Positions 1 through 12,976 of a stretch of DNA of 64,000 nucleotides are shown in pieces. The notes below the pieces were generated by a model. That model did no database searches. It had not been told where the DNA came from and saw nothing but the letters and a program-made list of their open reading frames with translations. The position numbers and the translations under genes are program-made. Numbering within the stretch: position 1 is the stretch's first letter; each line of letters opens with the position of its first letter. Source of the DNA: Paramacrobiotus metropolitanus (Eukaryota; Tardigrada; Eutardigrada; Parachela; Macrobiotidae); the NCBI RefSeq assembly GCF_019649055.1, contig NW_026570296.1, forward strand, positions 248,001 to 312,000, read 5' to 3'.

Positions 1-126
1 AAACCTATGAAAACATAAGAAGAAATCACTAGGAACACAAGAAAAACATGAAAGCAGAGAGGAAAATTCGGAAAACCTGTAAAACTAAGTGCACATATTT
101 GTTTGCGGTGAATTGTCGGCCGTCAG

Positions 127-295
127 TCGGTTGGCGGGTTCCTACAACCACTAGTCCCACTCCCAAAGGGTCACAGTCCCAATCGGTCCCAGGCCGAGTG
201 CAACACAGTCACAGACGGTCACAGTCACATAAGGTACCAGTCACGTAGACTCACAGTCCCAACTCCCACCCATTCACAGTCACAGACTTTAGCAA
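127..295. repeat. CACAGTC-rich degenerate simple repeat
   Basis: The motif TCACAGTC or CACAGTC recurs many times with variable spacers (TCACAGTCCCAA, TCACAGACGGTCACAGTCACA and similar). It is preceded at 1-60 by AAGAAA/CATAAGAA-type sequence like the minisatellite at 26.6 kb. The open frame across it is a by-product of the repeat and no coding role is supported. Confidence 0.6.
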
Positions 296-299
296 TACC

Positions 300-2229
300 C
301 GAAAAGTGAAGGAAGAGCAAAAACCTTCACGAGACGATATTTATATCCATATCCAGTACCCGGTAACTACGTACCGTGTCAAACGCAAAATCCTGGACAT
401 CGTTCCATATCATATACCCGCGCACTACCGTCATGCGGTCTTCACGCGAATCGGATGATTGAATCGTACGCGCGCGGCGCTTACCAATATTGTTTACCAA
501 TCTGAATATCAGCAAGGCAGAAATTCATTCTGAATCCTAAAAACAGAAATGCATGACAGTCGTCAGAACTCGCTCCCGAGGTTGGCGTAGTCACGTTTCA
601 CATCCGATTCTCCATTATTATCCCTTATTTTTGTCAGAGAATTACACATTAAAAATCATATATTGGAATAAAAAAAAAGCTTGCCCTTTTCTAACGCGGA
701 AATTTGTTAGAATTCTAAAACACGAGCAACTGTAGCAAAATTAAGCGCGAAGGTGACCGGTAAAAATCTCGAAAGTTTTTTCATTAAATCGTTAAAAAAT
801 AAGGACAATTTTCATAAAAATCGTCGAAAGCATTTTTCACTTTTCGAAATTTTTGAAAAGCGGGCAGTTTATTTCAGCTCTCGTTTTTCCCGCTACCTCC
901 CGTTCCGAACACATGACATCTGGCTACCTCATTTCGTCAAAACGAGGATGCGCGAATATGCGTGTGTTTCCGAGTTCGTGAAAAAAAGATACATCCTTGA
1001 TCAAGCCACACAACCCGCTAGTTTATCAATATTCTGCTTACAGCGGTCAGGAGGTTATCGGATAGACTGCGGGAAGAAATTTTTGATCACCTCGTTTATT
1101 ATTTGAATTAGTTAAGCACAGTAAGAGCAAAGGTAAGTACGTGTAATTTCAAATAGTCCGGCTCTTACCAGTTGGCTGTCCACCGAGTCCCTACGCCCGA
1201 CGAGTCTCCGGTGTTCGACGTCGGTGAAATCTTTGTGCAGATGCACCTGTGTGGTGGAGCAATTTGGGCAATACAGATGTCTCGTAAATAGATCTTTCGC
1301 TTAGCTAAGCCGGCTCCTTTGCGTCTCATTATCACGAACCTTTTAGATCACAGTATGCTTGTCAACATACTCGCAAAATGCGAGGTCGCCAGCGATTATT
1401 TTATTTGGTTTGTTATTCGAAGACGCAGTTCAAGCCGCTTGAAATACAATAAAAGATGTAAAATGTAAAACACAATAAAAGATGTAAAATAACTTTGGGA
1501 AGATGCTAATTCTAATTTTTCTTGTTGATTGATGAGCGCGCCACAAATTACTTTTCATTGGGGGCTCCTGTTACATGGCCGGATGCGTTGCAACAGCTTA
1601 TACTCAGCTTTTCTTCGAACGCATCGCAACCGCAAGTTTCATCGGTATCTCTGCAGCGCAACACCAGATTTATCTGTATACTTGCGAATGCACAAGACGA
1701 CAATTGCAGGGCCGAATGTGCATGTCGCCTAAAATACGTCGACTAAACTGTATCGCCAGCCATTGCAACTCCAGTAGAATATCACCAGTTGTTTTACACC
1801 GCAAGCGGAATTACTGTACACTTGCGTGTTATGATAATTATTATATTGTAGCCGCTAGATGAACTTCCACCAGAGTCTGGTATACGGAAAATGACGCACA
1901 CGCTGCTCTATATTATAGTAGCTTATGCAAAACCCGGCAGGAGGCAGGCAGCGGCCGGATCTGAAAGTGGAGTAACTTCATCTAGCGGCTAAAACAAACT
2001 AGTAAATAAACTGCAAATATCCAGATTATGCGTTCATGTATCATAACACACTCGAATCGAACTGAGACGTCGCTTCCGCTGGAAAGGGTTGGTCGCATGC
2101 ACTGTTATAGAAACCGACGCTGCTTCAGTTTTCGTTCTAGAGCTTCAAAAGGCTAGAAAGCGCAGACAAAATTCCATGTTTAAACCTCTTGGAAGTCTGG
2201 ATCTTTAACACGTTTCTGGAAAAAAGCCG
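300..2229. other. Gene-free stretch
   Basis: I see no recognisable gene, RNA or complete mobile element. Open frames are short, have no family resemblance and lack a convincing splice context. The longest, at 753-1106, is Lys/Phe-rich and reads like AT-rich spacer. Confidence 0.5.
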
Positions 2230-2398
2230 GGCGGTCAGATGAAGATCCTGTCTGTTGAGGAAATTCCGAAAAATGGCGATGGAGCGGAATCGAACCGCTG
2301 GTTACCGAGTGAGATCCACGTAGCACAGCCACTGTGCCATCGCCGCTGTTGGCGAAGATCAAGATATTTGTGCTTGGGCTTGAGCCAACCAGGTAGTA
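2230..2398 (-). repeat. tRNA-related dispersed element, copy 1
   Basis: This 169-bp segment is closely matched, in opposite orientation, by 8028-8196. Its core at 2275-2344 (minus strand) resembles a tRNA gene. The ends GGCGATG and CATCGCC pair over 7 bp, an A-box TGGCACAGTGG sits near the 5' end, and GGTTCGATTCC is a perfect B-box inside a T-arm-like hairpin. Similarity to the second copy extends about 50 bp past the tRNA-like core on both sides. That suggests a transposed unit, such as a tRNA-derived SINE, rather than a plain tRNA gene. I could not assign an anticodon because the middle arm folds poorly. Confidence 0.7.
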
Positions 2399-2399
2399 G

Positions 2400-4045
2400 C
2401 GAAGGTGTCCCACAATTTCATAGAAAATAAATGTGCGCCTGCGGCTCGAATTTACCACTACTGTTATATTACAGCAGTTTTGATATAAGCAGAAAATTAC
2501 AGATTTATACGAATATTTTGGAGTTTGCCTTAGTGCTTTTAGTCTTCGAAAGCGACATTTTTACCCCGGAAATGATCGCGCCATTCATCCCCCATGGCCG
2601 TAAATAACACATACTGTTGATTCTTGAGGGAAGTTACCGGTACATGGAGCCAAATTCATTCTGTACGTGCAGGAGAACTTTCACCTTCGCGCACTAAGCA
2701 CTTCAATGTCATTTTCTGTAAATTTTATAGCCAGATGCGTTGTGTGAATGTCGCAGTATAGTTCTCCTGTAAGCGCACCTGTGCTACACCTGTACAGGTC
2801 GACGATGACCTTTACGTGTTACCTATGTCTCCCTATAACGATTAGGCAACGCACCCGTATGTTAGTGACCTTTATTCAATATAACACTATGCCCACAATA
2901 ACAATGCTAATGCTAGGTAATCCAGGTGTAGGCTGGTAGTCGAGTGGTAGACTGCTGGTGGACTGCTGTCGGACTACTGTCTGGTACGGTGTGGAGGGGT
3001 GCTTTATATATGGTCCTGGTCCGGATGGGCTCGGCTGCCATGGGTGGGGCTGGTGTGGCGACAAGCCAATGACAGAGTGCATGACGGCATGATGATGTAA
3101 TATGCGGTCAGCGTGATGCCATATGACCGCGCAGGAATGTGCAGGGCATACCTGCACGGGCTTCCGGTGACTAATGGTCATGCGGTGCGACTAGTGACGA
3201 TGTCGTCACATGAATTGGGACAAAAACCGTCTGTGCACGGAGTACCCGGTTGGAAAGTTCTGGCTGAGAGAAATCCCAAAAAGTTCGGTACGAACTGCAT
3301 AAATAAAGTTGCGCATAAATAAACGCGACGGGTTTGTTTTTTTTTAGAAATGGATAAACGCATAAACATACCGATATATTGTAGTCAACAAACCATCCGG
3401 ATGCATGACCCATCCGACGGCCGCCGGACGCTTTTGCCTGTAAGTTGGAGAGCCCTACACCGTTTCGAGAAAACGTCCGCCGTAAATTTTTTGATAGATC
3501 TGCATACGGACATTATGTCCCAGGCTGTAAATTTTACATTATAATTGCGTCGCCTTTTTGGGTAGGCATGGATCCCGGTTGCTGGCTTTGAGCACGGGTA
3601 TTAGATTTACGTTTACGTATTTTTGAATAACATACTTCATAACCAGAAGTTATAACGTTGCCCCTTTTCACACTTCAATCAACATTGATCAGTTTTTCCG
3701 CATCCTCTGAGACATATGTTGTTTGAGACATATTTAGTTGTTTGAGACATATTTTTGATGTGAATTTTAATAAATGGTTTATTTTATTTTCGAGAAGACA
3801 AACTTTGAGGCACTCATTGGTGTGTCCAACATATTACAAAGTTTAAACAAATAAGCAACCATCATTTAAACAAGACTATAGAACGCAGTTAGAATAGGAA
3901 GGCTTCAGTAGAACTATAGCCAAACAGATTACCTCTGTCGCTCATACTTGTATCATACTTGTATTATTCAGCAAATGCAAATGCAAATGAGACATTTTTA
4001 TTGATTTCACAAGAAGCGGTAACATCACTGTTTCAAAACAATAAA
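2400..4045. other. Gene-free stretch
   Basis: No gene is recognisable. A direct repeat of TTGTTTGAGACATATTT lies at about 3718-3755. Short overlapping open frames at 2876-3413 lie on both strands and look like chance frames. Confidence 0.5.
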
Positions 4046-4670
4046 TCAAATACAAAATAATTCATTTAATGCTGCTGCTCCCTCCATTGTCCCGAGCACG
4101 GAAGCAGCGTTGCCTCGCTGAATTTCCAGCGACAGTCGTTGACGGAGGTACTCATGGGAGCGAGGCTCACCCGTATGCTGTTGAAGTCGCTTGCCAATTT
4201 CTTTCACTAATCGGCTAGCTGACTTTCCCCATGGTCCAAGAGTTTCGAAAGCCAGCGGTACGAAGATGTATCTGCCCTGAAGGTACAAGTACAATCCCGC
4301 TTTCCTATCCTCCGCCTGTGCGGCGGCGGATCCCGCTGTGACTGATGTGGCTTTCCGGTGAGACATAACATCAGTATCCACGCAGGTCACGTCCCACGCC
4401 AAACAAATACCGCGTTGCCACGCAAACGTGGTGCAGCCATACTTGTATCTGTACACACTTTGTAGCCTCATCGCTGAGGTCGTCTTTCCGATGCTGCGCC
4501 GCGCGGTAGCACCTATCCGCTGTGTCCGGCGAAGTCTGTTTCGCGAACTGGTTTCCCTGAAGGGATCCAAGTCGCACATATGTATATGACGGCACAGTGG
4601 CACGTGAGAATGGTGCGTTGCTCATGGTCCGTAGGCCTTCCGATAACCGTGCATCATGTCCGGTTCGCAT
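4046..4670 (-). pseudogene. Non-LTR retrotransposon ORF2 C-terminal fragment
   Basis: On the minus strand the translation contains LAWDVTCVDT, then GRYIFVPLAFETLGPWG, and ends with GEPRSHEYLRQRLSLEIQRG followed by NAASVLGT and a stop. This order (WDxTxxDT, ETLGxWG, GEPR..L.QRLS..IQRGNA) is typical of the C-terminus of reverse-transcriptase ORFs of non-LTR elements in aquatic invertebrates, downstream of the catalytic domain. No YADD-type catalytic motif is present, so the element is 5'-truncated. Upstream similarity seems split between two frames (4046-4603 and 4371-4670), which suggests a frameshift. The same tail recurs at 38.1, 49.0 and 50.1 kb. Confidence 0.75.
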
Positions 4671-4699
4671 GCTGCAGTTCCCTGGAATAGGCGAATTTA

Positions 4700-7600
4700 A
4701 CTCGCTTTGACGGGAGGGGGACTGAGAGCCCGGGAACCCGTCCTTTAAAATTGTTTAAAGTACCGTAATTAAACTGGTAGTTTTACTGCATAATAATTCA
4801 CCAAGTTTTTACTGCCGTGTTAAAATTACAACAATGGCCTATTCTCGCGCGAAGCCAACGAGTGGTTTTACTGCAGAAATTGCTGAAAATTCAACTAAAG
4901 CGAGCGAGTGCTATTGATTTCTTCAACTACCGGGCGAAAAGTAACTTGTGCTACAATAGTGTAGAGAAAACGGCTCGTTAGATTTGCATACAGTTTTTTG
5001 CAGTCGTTTTGAAATGAGCACTTGGGCCGCCGAAAAATGCCAGAAGTGTCGAGAAAACTCTGGGAGGTCCGGAACATAAGACGGAGTTAACATAGGCGCC
5101 TGCTGGGAATGCGCTACAATGAGCGGCTAACCACCTAGCTTCTGGTTAGCCGCTTTGAGGAGAGCCATTACCGTAGCGTCCCCCGAAGGCGGAGCCACAG
5201 CCGACGCCGGTCTGCGGCGCGGCGGAGCCAGCGAAGACCTTTCTCCAAACTGGCTAATCACCAGCGCCCTCTGGAAAAAATCCTTTGCTGAGTTTACGAG
5301 AAGGAAAAAAGGTAGACATTCCACGTTTAATGGCGCTGAGAAATTCCAAATACTGGCCTGAACTACTGTACATCAACAATACGAGTATGCCGAAGATTGC
5401 CCGGCAGTCTTCTTCCTGTTATCAATGTTGTAGCCAGCATCGAGGATTGATCGGGGAAGGTGTGGCTGAATTTTTTATGGTGCCTCTCATTGCCTCTTAC
5501 GCTGCGTGTGATTTTGCATGAAAATGCACTCTAAAAGAAAAAGGTAGTGTGTACTTGTAGTATGTGATGCTTGTTGATGAGATTATCATAACTGTGCTTG
5601 TTTTTCAGAAACGTTTTGAACGTTCGGCATGAATAATATAATCTGTCCGGTTGATCTATCCCTGTTGCCATGGTCGCTAGGGCTACTGAAAGAAAAATGA
5701 CACGGGCATGCACTGGCTAGGTATTTACGGCAGTGGGACGAGACCGGGATCACATGAAAGTCCGGCTGCAATAATGTCGCGGAGTCGCCGCATCCAAAAA
5801 ACAGGTAGCCATCTTAAGGCAGCACGAGCCTTTCGCCGAATTCAGACACTAACATAAACCTTTTGAGCAGCGGAAGTTGTGATACCACTTCAGCTGATGG
5901 TTTTGCAGATGTTGCAAAAAAACGCTATGCGAGCGTTTTGTGGTCGTCTAAGAGTGAACATTCAGTTTCGAGGAGGCTGATCGTGTCAGTGGCAGTTTGC
6001 CTACACTTTAGCGAACGCGAGCCTCGAGACGTAAGTGAGTAAATCAGATTACATCAGATTTGTTAGTTTTTTAACTACATAGTACTCTGTAATAGTACAC
6101 TTTATCTCCAACCATTACAGCACTATGGCGGCATGCAAAGTACTATACTGTTTTAAGTTATGTGGTACACGAAACAGTTTCGCTACGGCGTTTCTTGTGG
6201 TCTACGGTCGATTGCAAAATCGCTGATTTCGAGCGCAGTATGTTTAATATGATAACCAGGCAGAAGGGCGACAAAAGTAGGTAGATCCGTAGATGGGACG
6301 CTACCGCAAATCGACTGGCACATGTTTACTTATTTTTGTCATCCAATGTATTCTATAAGTAAAATAACGGTGATATTTCTTGCGTTTCACGTTAATACAT
6401 CGGTGATTTACTTATTCCGCGTAGTTTGCACGGGATCTACTAGTTATTGTTATTGTTAGAACTACAGAGTACAGTAGCACGATGATTTACGCTCAACTAC
6501 AACTTCCGGTGAACCTGCAGTAGAGTTATCAGACGGCGCATTTGTCACTAGGTGGAATCGGTCAAGCACCGTTCCTGCCGGCAAATCCTTTTCTAGCCCA
6601 GTGGAATGCAGATCGGCATTCTGACTAACCGGTGTCCGAAAGAGCGGCATAGGTTAAAATAGTGTGTGTTATTACACAGTTTGTGTATTATTAAATGTGC
6701 TCTGTGTATTATTAACTTCTCGAATGTGCAAGATTAAAAAAGTTGAAATCCGTTGAGAAAACGTTAGAGGGGTCTGTCGAATATAAAATTTGAATTAAAA
6801 TTTGTATTTTTAATGGATTTTCTTAATTTTTTAGGGCAAAATCTGCCGTCGGCTTCGCGCGAAATTAGTATTATTAAACGTCACACTTGGATACAGTGGT
6901 AATCGTGCACTAAATATTCCTTAAAAATCCCTCTCACCAGTAATAATTCGCGACGGCCCTACTTGAAATTTAGAACATGGGTCAGGTTTTCTGTACCTTC
7001 GGCATAAATCCAATTTAAAACAACCTTCATTAATAGCAATAACCGGTTCATTTTACGAGAATCGGTATTGACCTGCAAATTTATGTACGCGTATTACACG
7101 TTGTTCAAGATATTTGCTCGTTGTTTTATTACCGTTAGTAAAGTGAAGCTCGGCACAAATTAAAACTCCAGCAAAATAGTTTTTCATGCGTCTTTCATGA
7201 AAATATGTAGCTGGTCGGCTTCGCGCGAAAATATTCTTTATCCATAGCTGCTTAATAAGAACTTTAACTTACCCCACCCAGCGCCCCCGAGGTCCCAGGA
7301 CTAGGAGCAGCCCCCCTGGGGGTGGGGGGGAGTGTGTATTACTAAATTTCTACTATTTTAATCTCTGATCGGCGGCTTGGTTGGCCTGGACGCTGCACGT
7401 GCTCTGGAGATGGTAAAAACCGACGGGGAAGCGTCTCTTCTTCAGCGTTGTAGGAGGAGACATTCCTGGGGCAGTCACGGCTGTCGGCGAGCGGAGGTTG
7501 CCATGACAGGATTTAGGAACCCTGCCGAAGTATGGCTGCACATTAAGAAGCACGGAAGTATAAATATGAATCATTTTTATCGAAGAAATTTGCAGTATTC

Positions 7601-8027
7601 GCGTCTTTCGCTGTATTCTCTGGATTGTTTCCTAAACCGGCAACGTAGTCGGCATGGAAACTGGAGTGTTCAACGCTTTTGGTATAATCGTTTACAGTAT
7701 TAAAGGCATTGAAAACTCCTTTTCCATGTCGTTCACGAGTCCGACTCCTGAGGGCACATTATGGAACAAGGTCATATCTGGCTTTAATATCTTCGGCCTG
7801 TTTTGTTTATTCAGATGCGAAAACCGAAGAAAGTTCAACTCGCTCTTGATATGCTGTCACATGGAATATGTGCGAACTCAAGCGAAGCAGTTATATTATG
7901 AGTGATGTCTGTGATTAATGTGTGAGCCATGTGACAATAATTAATCAAAAGTGCTACGCACCCGGAAAATTATAATAATAATTATAATGGATTGTAAGAG
8001 GAGAATCCTCTGTACACACAGCAGCCG
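4700..8027. other. Gene-free stretch with one hairpin
   Basis: No gene is recognised. A clear 12-bp hairpin (AGCGGCTAACCA paired with TGGTTAGCCGCT, 9-nt loop) lies at 5122-5154. The motif GGCTTCGCGCGAA at about 6850 and 7212 belongs to a degenerate repeat seen again at 41.7, 44.7 and 45.7-46.1 kb. A G-run, CCCCCCTGGGGGTGGGGGGG, lies near 7310. Confidence 0.5.
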
Positions 8028-8196
8028 CCTACCTGGTTGGCTCAAGCTCAAGCACAAATATCTTGATCTTCGTCAACAGCGGCGATGGCACCGTGGCTGT
8101 GCTACGTGGATCTCACTCGGTAGCCAGCGGTTCGATTCCGCTCCATCGCCATTTTTCGGAATTTCCTCAACAGACAGGATCTTCATCTGACCGCCC
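8028..8196 (+). repeat. tRNA-related dispersed element, copy 2
   Basis: This is the plus-strand partner of 2230-2398 and has the same 169-bp length. The tRNA-like core is 8081-8150, with paired 7-bp ends and the perfect B-box GGTTCGATTCC. The A-box position reads TGGCACCGTGG here. Shared flanks run from CCTACCTGGTTGGCTCAAGC on the left to ACAGGATCTTCATCTGACCG on the right. The two copies differ at only a few positions, so they spread recently or are under constraint. Confidence 0.7.
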
Positions 8197-8328
8197 TCCC
8201 TCGCTGAGATCATCACGGACAGCCGACTTATGGCTGCCTCTGTTATAGGATATATAATACAATAATAAAAAGATACAATATTACCGGGCGCGTAATTAAT
8301 TTGCTGTGCTCCCGGAAAAATTAACTAT

Positions 8329-8350
8329 GCGCCCGGAAATTTCCGGGCGC
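8329..8350. repeat. Perfect 22-bp palindrome
   Basis: The sequence is GCGCCCGGAAA followed by its exact reverse complement. Further CCCGGAAAA motifs lie at about 7960, 8310 and 8372, so the palindrome is part of a local CCGGAAA-rich repeat. Confidence 0.7.
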
Positions 8351-9489
8351 GAATTTGGTTTGCTGTGGGCCGGAAATTCGTCGTAAAAATATAGTTTGAA
8401 GGCATTACAAACGTTTCAGGTTTCCATATTACTGTATTAATTCTGAGTCTGTTTCGAAGCGGGCCCACGGTTGTTCCGGTTCCTGGCGAGGCTGTATCCG
8501 TTGTCGCGGCGGAAAAGGTAAAAGCTTCGATATCATGCAAATAACGAATCTAATTGTTCACGTGCCGGAAATACTTTCGTTTTTTGGGTGATGTTAAAGC
8601 GCAACCACGCTATAAACCGCAAGAACCGCCTGAATTATTTTTGGCGTCTGCCAATCGCCCAAGTTAGTACCCGCACCCGCACAAGAGCGTAAAGCTTTCA
8701 CAGCTGGCCCTCCATCCGGTTATCCGGGGATTTCCACCATCTGGATAAGAAATGAGTTGCTCGATCGGCTCCGTGGATCGACGATGTGCAACAAGGGATA
8801 GCAGTTTGCGAGGCGACGGTTATCCCGATACCACTCGAGGCTTCATCGGTGTCCGCGGCGCAAATGTCCTAGAAACGTTCGATGTTTCGTTATCATGCAA
8901 AAAATAACATAATTTTGTACAAACCAGAATCAGGTTTTTTCTCGCGTGATACCGAGGCTAAGCTATGCCATAAATTTTAAAAATCCCCTGGATGGACGTG
9001 GAATATTAAAACAGACAGAGACAAAAACCGGAAGTACTCCAAAAAGAGCATAGAAAAGCTGTTCGAAATACGCTTTATTTAAAGTCCATTATTTATGCTG
9101 TTGTGCAGATACCGTACAACAGTACTTATAATAATGGATTTTAAAGCATATACCGGTATTTAGAAAACGTTGCAAATTGCGCACTGACATCAGGATCGTT
9201 GCAATTACGAGTTATGACCGGTAGTCCGGTACAGCTGCTGTAAACTGCCGAGTACTTGTACGTACGTAGAATTATTATATTTATAATGCGTATAATAATT
9301 TGAGTACGAGTACGTATGATTAATTGCTTATCGTACGTCTTATTTAATTGAACGTGTGCGCATTTCGAGTTTAGTTCTGTAAATCACCTGTTTCGGCACT
9401 GAATATACATTGTACCAAGTACCAACCAGAGCCCCCGATCAAAGGCTAGTGCTGCTCCCTCCGAAAATTTCACTATTGTTTGAAGACAG

Positions 9490-9695
9490 AGTTAGCAGTG
9501 AGAACACTTAAAAAATTGTTTCGCCGGAAATGGTCTAGTCGCATGTCCAAAAACCAATTTAAAGAAAATCGTATGCATTGGCGCTGTAGTGCTTATGGTT
9601 AGTAACCCCTTTACAGCACCCTTTACAGAGTGCTTTAAATTTTTAAAAAAGCTTGAAATGGCGTGGTTAAAAAAGCAGTAACGGCACACTTACCC
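9490..9695 (-). repeat. Dispersed repeat shared with 14.97-15.85 kb
   Basis: The reverse complement contains GCCGTTACTGCTTTTTTAAC and CCGGCGAAACAATTTTTTAA, followed by GTGTTCTCAC. These match the two ends of a region at about 14978-15050 and 15731-15790. The shared blocks explain the similar short translations (RYCFFNxA) at the two sites. This looks like a non-autonomous element rather than coding sequence. Confidence 0.5.
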
Positions 9696-9699
9696 TCGT

Positions 9700-12600
9700 C
9701 AGAAATATCATATAGTTTAATCATTACTTTTGAATTAGCTTTAGATATTAGAGATTACCTCATTTTTTATATTAAACTTACAAATATGAAACATTTAGAT
9801 ATGGATATCAGATACCATTTTGTATTTATTTTGGCATATTCCACATAACTAGTTGTACACAAAAAGACCAACATCCGAGACATACCTTCTCATGAAAATA
9901 CCAACATAATTAAGTAAAAAAATTGATTTGGATAATGCGCCAGAAGCATAAACGGAAAACTGGCAAGAGCGATAGAAATTGCAAAAGAGCCAGCATGGAA
10001 GCATTAGCGACTACTAAATGCATAACAAGTCAATTATCCACGATGGCAAGGACAATCATGGATGTCGACATCCACGCGCTTCCCGGTGAATTCGCGTCTG
10101 GCAAAGGACCTGGAGAGCAACACTTCATCTGCCCTGCAAAACATTCAGATTTTGATCCATCAGCATGGTTAACTTATTTACAATAAGATATTTTCAGATG
10201 CACAACAGTTGCAATCAAGGTTTACTTGAACGCAACAGATGCTGCATTCCTGATCTACTGCATTCAAGTACGGTTATTCGTTATAGAAAAGCGCTGCGTG
10301 TTAGGACTTTTAATACACCAGCAACAAAATTGCTGTGCATGTCGACATGCAGTTTTCAAACGAAAAATCTTAAATTAAGCATTATTGTTTTTGTTAACGG
10401 AGCATTTGACCAATGAAATAAAGCGAATGGAAAAATGGACACTTTGGCATAAATACTCTGTATTGTTTTTATGAGCCAACTGCAATGGTCAGGACAGTGC
10501 AGCAACAACGCATTAATTCATTATTTCTTATTTTTTAAAAATTTATTATTTGAAAGAGAATCTGGAAAATGGCAAAAACAAGTTATGGACGCTTCATATG
10601 CGCACCACCAATTACGCACTGACTGCCACTTTTGAAATAGGCATGTCGACATACAAATAAGCAATACGATAGACATATGCATGTCGACATGCAAAAAAAA
10701 TAAAAAAATAAAAAGACTTAAAGTCAGCTCCAGTTTTATTACGGTGAACTTGTCCCTGCGGCACTTTGAAATACCTAAAGAAATCTTCTTTAGTAAAAAA
10801 TCTAGTTTCTGCTCGCTTCTTATGTTTAAGGTAACAAAAAGGTCTAATATTCCCCTTAAATTAAAATTTGTTTTATCGTTTTGTAGCTGAAAATAGCGCT
10901 TTATTTAGTCTACTACACAATTAGATTGCCTGTTGCTTTACTGCATGTTCTCATACACTTTTGTCCATCTAAGCAGAACCTCCTAAGGAGCTGGAAATAA
11001 AAAGGCACACAATAATTCGACACGTGCTATCTTTATGACGTTTAAATTGGAAACTATTCGATAAGCTCTTACCCTAGAACTAGTCCGAAATTGCAGTGGA
11101 TCCTCGCATCATTGCAGACTGTGTCGAATGTTGCACTTTTTCCATAAGCATGCCGTGCGTGACAGTGCCACGCAAAAGTATCAACACTAGCAGTGCTTTT
11201 TTAAATGTTTTGAATAAAATTTGACTGTCGACAGCCATAAAGCAAAAAACGTCAATGATTCAAATAAAATACCAGAAACCATTTCAAAAGCACAGTTACA
11301 AAAAAGTCGAGATTTGCCTTTACCAAAACTGGCTGTCAAAATCAGCTTGGGTGCAACGGCGCTGAACGTGAACTTGCGGTGAGCACTGAAACTGCCATAC
11401 AGCCAATCAGAAGCAGCATGAAAGTAGCCTACAGTGAGCGTAGTCGGCAACAAAAGTAATGCAGCCACTGCGTGGGCAGTGTCAAATAATACTCAAAATT
11501 TTGTCGTTAACGTTTTGCCTCCAACTAGGTAAATTGGGGCAATTTGTTTTTTGTTTCGAAAGACTTTTGCTTCTTTTTTTGCGATTTTTGCTTTTTTGTT
11601 TTTGCGACTTTTGTTTTGAGGATAATTGTTGTCGGTCGACCGATCATGTCCTTACATAGAAACTATGCCTTTCATAACTGATTATTTATCAAGGTTCTGC
11701 AGAAAAGCTTTGATGCTCTATAACGGCGACACATGAATCAAAATCGCTTTTAGGTTATGTGGCGAGGCGATCAATGTCGGTAGACCGACAAAGCTTTAGC
11801 TTCAGATGCAATATCTTGCATTGTTATTTGCAATGAACCAGAACCGCGACGGCGTCGGGACTGTTGGCAATTAACATGGGCGGAGTAATTCGTATGCGTA
11901 GTGCAGGATCTTGGAATTTGGCTGGTTTATTTTTTTTATCTTTTTGTAATTGTTTCTTGCTGAGCGAGATATTGTTTACATGTCGGTCGACCGACAAAGC
12001 TTTTGTTCTTCTTGTATTACGTTTGCTTCTGTTTAACGTTTTGGCTAAACAGTTGCGAAGACGCGGGTACGAGTTTCGAATAAATTTTGTAACTTCGATA
12101 CGTTTTCGTATTGATATAAATCATTACATAAGATCTGCTGCCAAAATCATGCCGTCGGCACATTTTATGATAAACGGCTTAACATTTGAGGTATGTTGAT
12201 ACAGTTTAGAACAAACTTTTTGACGAGGGTTAGCCACGCCACGCGAGCCACTGCACTACGCGATATATCTCTTGTCACCGCCACACACGCGCGGCTGCAT
12301 GGGCCGCCACTGTGCAAATGTACATGTACAAAACGAAAATGAATTTACTTCATTTTCAAAAAATAAATAAACTGATTAAATCAAACTAACAAAGTTGGAT
12401 TGCCTAGCCGCACTGGCCCGCAAATGTATGGTGGCAAATTAAATGGCAAATGTATGACAAATGTATGACTGCAACAATTTTGGTGTAGTGTATACCTCAT
12501 TAAAAGTAAATAGGTGATTGATATTTATTTCGCTACTTGTATCCACATGTGTAGTCACCCGTAGTTCGCGTGGGTCACAGTACCCCTTAAAACAGCACTT

Positions 12601-12913
12601 TTTTGCCGGGAAAAAACAAATTTTGTAACGATACAAATTTTGTCGAAGTCGGACATGAAGTGTTCCGGTCGAAATTACATAAATCCTGATCGTACAAAAA
12701 ATGTTGTTTCTATCTTTTAAGTACGTGTATTGTTAATTATAAATTTTTTGCATTTGCTTTTTGGTAGGTCAAAAGGTTTTTAATAACGATCTGAGTGCAG
12801 GTGTTTGTTGCCTACTTGTGTCTGAGCGAAATACTAGTTCGCGATTGGTAAAACGGTAACGAAAGTATACATAATTAGTATGTTGTGATATACAGCTGAT
12901 TTCATTTTCAGAG
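9700..12913. other. Gene-free AT-rich stretch
   Basis: No gene is recognised. The palindrome GCATGTCGACATGC or close variants occur at about 10335, 10645 and 10680, and GGATGTCGACATCC lies at about 10060. GGTCGACCGA-type palindromes lie near 11635 and 11985. Their function is unknown. Confidence 0.45.
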
Positions 12914-12976
12914 GGTTTTAAAAGTTTTAAAAGTTTTAAAAGTTTTAAAAGTTTTAAAAGTTTTAAAGGTTTTAAG
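12914..12976. repeat. 9-bp minisatellite (TTTTAAAAG)n
   Basis: About seven nearly perfect tandem copies of TTTTAAAAG are seen. On the minus strand they read as a KLL tripeptide repeat, which is an artefact of the period. Confidence 0.9.
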
